Below, piece after piece: positions 6,453-7,469 of a stretch of DNA of 7,469 nt. Under the pieces are notes generated by a model. The model saw nothing but the letters and a program-made list of their open reading frames with translations. It made no database searches and was not told the DNA's origin. Source of the DNA: CAZOMR01 sp964580655 (lineage in GTDB: Bacteria; RBG-13-61-14; CAZOMR01). Positions within the stretch are counted from its first letter, which is position 1. The number at the start of each line of letters is the position of its first letter. The position numbers were made by a program, and so were the translations under genes. The DNA lies in the NCBI GenBank assembly GCA_964580655.1, contig CAZOMR010000170.1, positions 1 to 7,469 on the forward strand, read 5' to 3'.

Positions 6453-7439
6453 ATGGGTTTAGAGTTGCCCGGAGGGGTAACCCTTCGTGAGGTCGCGGTT
6501 CGCGACGGGCTTCAGCATGAGGAGTTCTTTGTCCCGACCGAGACCAAGCTCTATTTCCTCGATCGGCTGGCCGAGACAGGATTCAAGTATCTCGAGCCCA
6601 CCAGTTTCGCTCATCCTGCTTATGTGCCGCAGTTCAGGGATGCAGAGGAAGTGCTTAAGGGGATCAAGCGCAAGGAAGGGATCAAGTATGACTGCCTGAC
6701 AATGAATGAGCGAGCCCTGGACCGGGCGCTTGCGAGCAAGGAAAAGGGGTTCGGCCCGGACATGGTGCTTTACATGATCTCAACCAGCGAGAGCCACAAT
6801 AAGAGAAATGGCGGCAAGAGCAGGAATGATTCATGGAAGGAGGCGGCTCGGCTCATCAAGAGGGCCAGGGATGCTGGACTTGAGGTTATAGGGACAATAG
6901 GGACGACCTTTGGCTGTCCGATAGAAGGTCCGGTCAAGATGGAATTAGCGATTGAGTTTGCGGACAGGTTCCGTGAGCTTGGCGTGGATGAGCTTAACTT
7001 CGGGGACACTACCGGAGAGGGCACGCCGGACAGGGTGTTTGATTTTTATTCCATGATCATGAAAAGGCACAAGGATGTAGCCGTTTGCGCCCACTTTCAT
7101 GAATCACGCGGCTGGGGCCTGGCCAACTGCCTGGCCGCGCTCCAGGCAGGCGTGACATTCTTTGACTGTGGCATGGGGGGACTAGGCGGTCAGCCAGCAA
7201 GCATTGTGGACGGGGTTCCGGTTCCTGGAACCGGATCGCTTTATACCCCCTCGGACATCACCGGCAATGTGCGGGGCGAGGACCTCGCGGTGATGCTTGA
7301 CGAGATGGGGATCGAGACCGGGATTGACATCTCCGCATACATTGAGCTGGGCAGGGAAATAGAGAAAGTGACAGGCAGGGAGCTTCGATCATATTGCACA
7401 AAAACAGGCCGCATACCAAAAGGCCGGACTGGAAGATAA
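6453..7439 (+). CDS. HMG-CoA-lyase-family enzyme (DRE-TIM metallolyase), catalytic Cys replaced by Gln
   Basis: Predicted cytoplasmic TIM-barrel carbon-carbon lyase or condensing enzyme of 328 residues, close in length to HMG-CoA lyases. Matches to the human enzyme's functional residues: R17-D18 (R-D-G-L-Q, human R41-D42), E48 (L-E-P-T-S-F, human E72), D185 (F-G-D-T-T-G), the metal-binding H214-x-H216 (human H233/H235) and N272 (human N275). The catalytic cysteine of the G-L-G-G-C-P loop (human C266) is Gln247 here. The loop from that position to the Asn ligand is 25 residues instead of 9, with the extra segment rich in Gly, Pro and Val. HMG-CoA lyase cleaves HMG-CoA to acetyl-CoA and acetoacetate in leucine and ketone metabolism; with these changes a related acyl-CoA or 2-oxoacid substrate is equally plausible. 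No leucine-degradation neighbour is seen. It is divergent from the operon and no terminator appears in the 30 bases after the stop. Superfamily call strong, substrate open. Confidence 0.9.
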   Translation: MGLELPGGVTLREVAVRDGLQHEEFFVPTETKLYFLDRLAETGFKYLEPTSFAHPAYVPQFRDAEEVLKGIKRKEGIKYDCLTMNERALDRALASKEKGFGPDMVLYMISTSESHNKRNGGKSRNDSWKEAARLIKRARDAGLEVIGTIGTTFGCPIEGPVKMELAIEFADRFRELGVDELNFGDTTGEGTPDRVFDFYSMIMKRHKDVAVCAHFHESRGWGLANCLAALQAGVTFFDCGMGGLGGQPASIVDGVPVPGTGSLYTPSDITGNVRGEDLAVMLDEMGIETGIDISAYIELGREIEKVTGRELRSYCTKTGRIPKGRTGR

Positions 7440-7469
7440 AGAAGTTTAAGGTTGATGCTTTCGTAAAAA

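Noticed and set aside
6424..6462. Short upstream frame (12 codons) overlapping the lyase start
   Set aside because: It starts before or at the predicted transcript start, lacks its own ribosome site, and the strong AAGGAG is correctly spaced for the lyase ATG. A leader peptide cannot be excluded, but nothing supports it.
7440..7469. Possible terminator after the lyase gene
   Set aside because: Only 30 bases remain and no GC-rich stem followed by a T run is visible; the final A run is not a terminator on the plus strand.

Overview
The window (roughly 50-55% GC by eye) carries four protein genes and almost no spare DNA. It looks like a chromosomal segment of a Gram-negative, deltaproteobacterial-type organism (Desulfobacterota/Myxococcota-like). 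I infer this from the fused radical SAM/DUF2344 protein next to an RNase G, and from a free-standing MshEN-domain protein with a long Pro/Glu-rich tail. The taxonomic guess is moderate to weak. I see no rRNA, tRNA, CRISPR array, insertion sequence or phage gene.

Layout: three minus-strand genes form a tight operon that reads right to left from 6336 to 35. The first encodes an 874-residue fusion of a TIGR03960-type B12-binding-like radical SAM enzyme with a TIGR03936/DUF2344 domain. Nine bases later comes a 510-residue RNase G (Rne/Rng family) with all visible catalytic and zinc-link residues. Fourteen bases after that comes a 706-residue protein with an N-terminal MshEN (GspE/PilB N-terminal, c-di-GMP-binding-type) domain, about 460 residues of low-complexity acidic/proline-rich linker, and a helical C-terminus that resembles a SHOCT motif. 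It has no ATPase domain. A 116-bp intergenic region (6337-6452) then separates this operon from a divergent plus-strand gene, 6453-7439, for an HMG-CoA-lyase-family enzyme of the DRE-TIM metallolyase superfamily.

How they may work together: radical SAM (TIGR03960/TIGR03936) genes next to rng are a known neighbourhood in several phyla, where ribosomal protein genes rplU/rpmA often follow. Here an MshEN/disordered protein follows instead, so it is a candidate partner or regulator in RNA processing, but nothing in the sequence proves this. The operon promoter seems to lie directly against the start codon (extended -10 ending 8 bases before the ATG, no Shine-Dalgarno), suggesting a leaderless mRNA. 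The divergent lyase gene has an ordinary promoter and a good Shine-Dalgarno. The lyase keeps the metal and acid/base residues of HMG-CoA lyase but has Gln where the catalytic loop Cys should be, plus an enlarged loop. Its true substrate is therefore in doubt.

The most noteworthy items are the Cys-to-Gln lyase variant, the MshEN/disordered/SHOCT-like protein in an RNase G operon, and the putative leaderless start of that operon.
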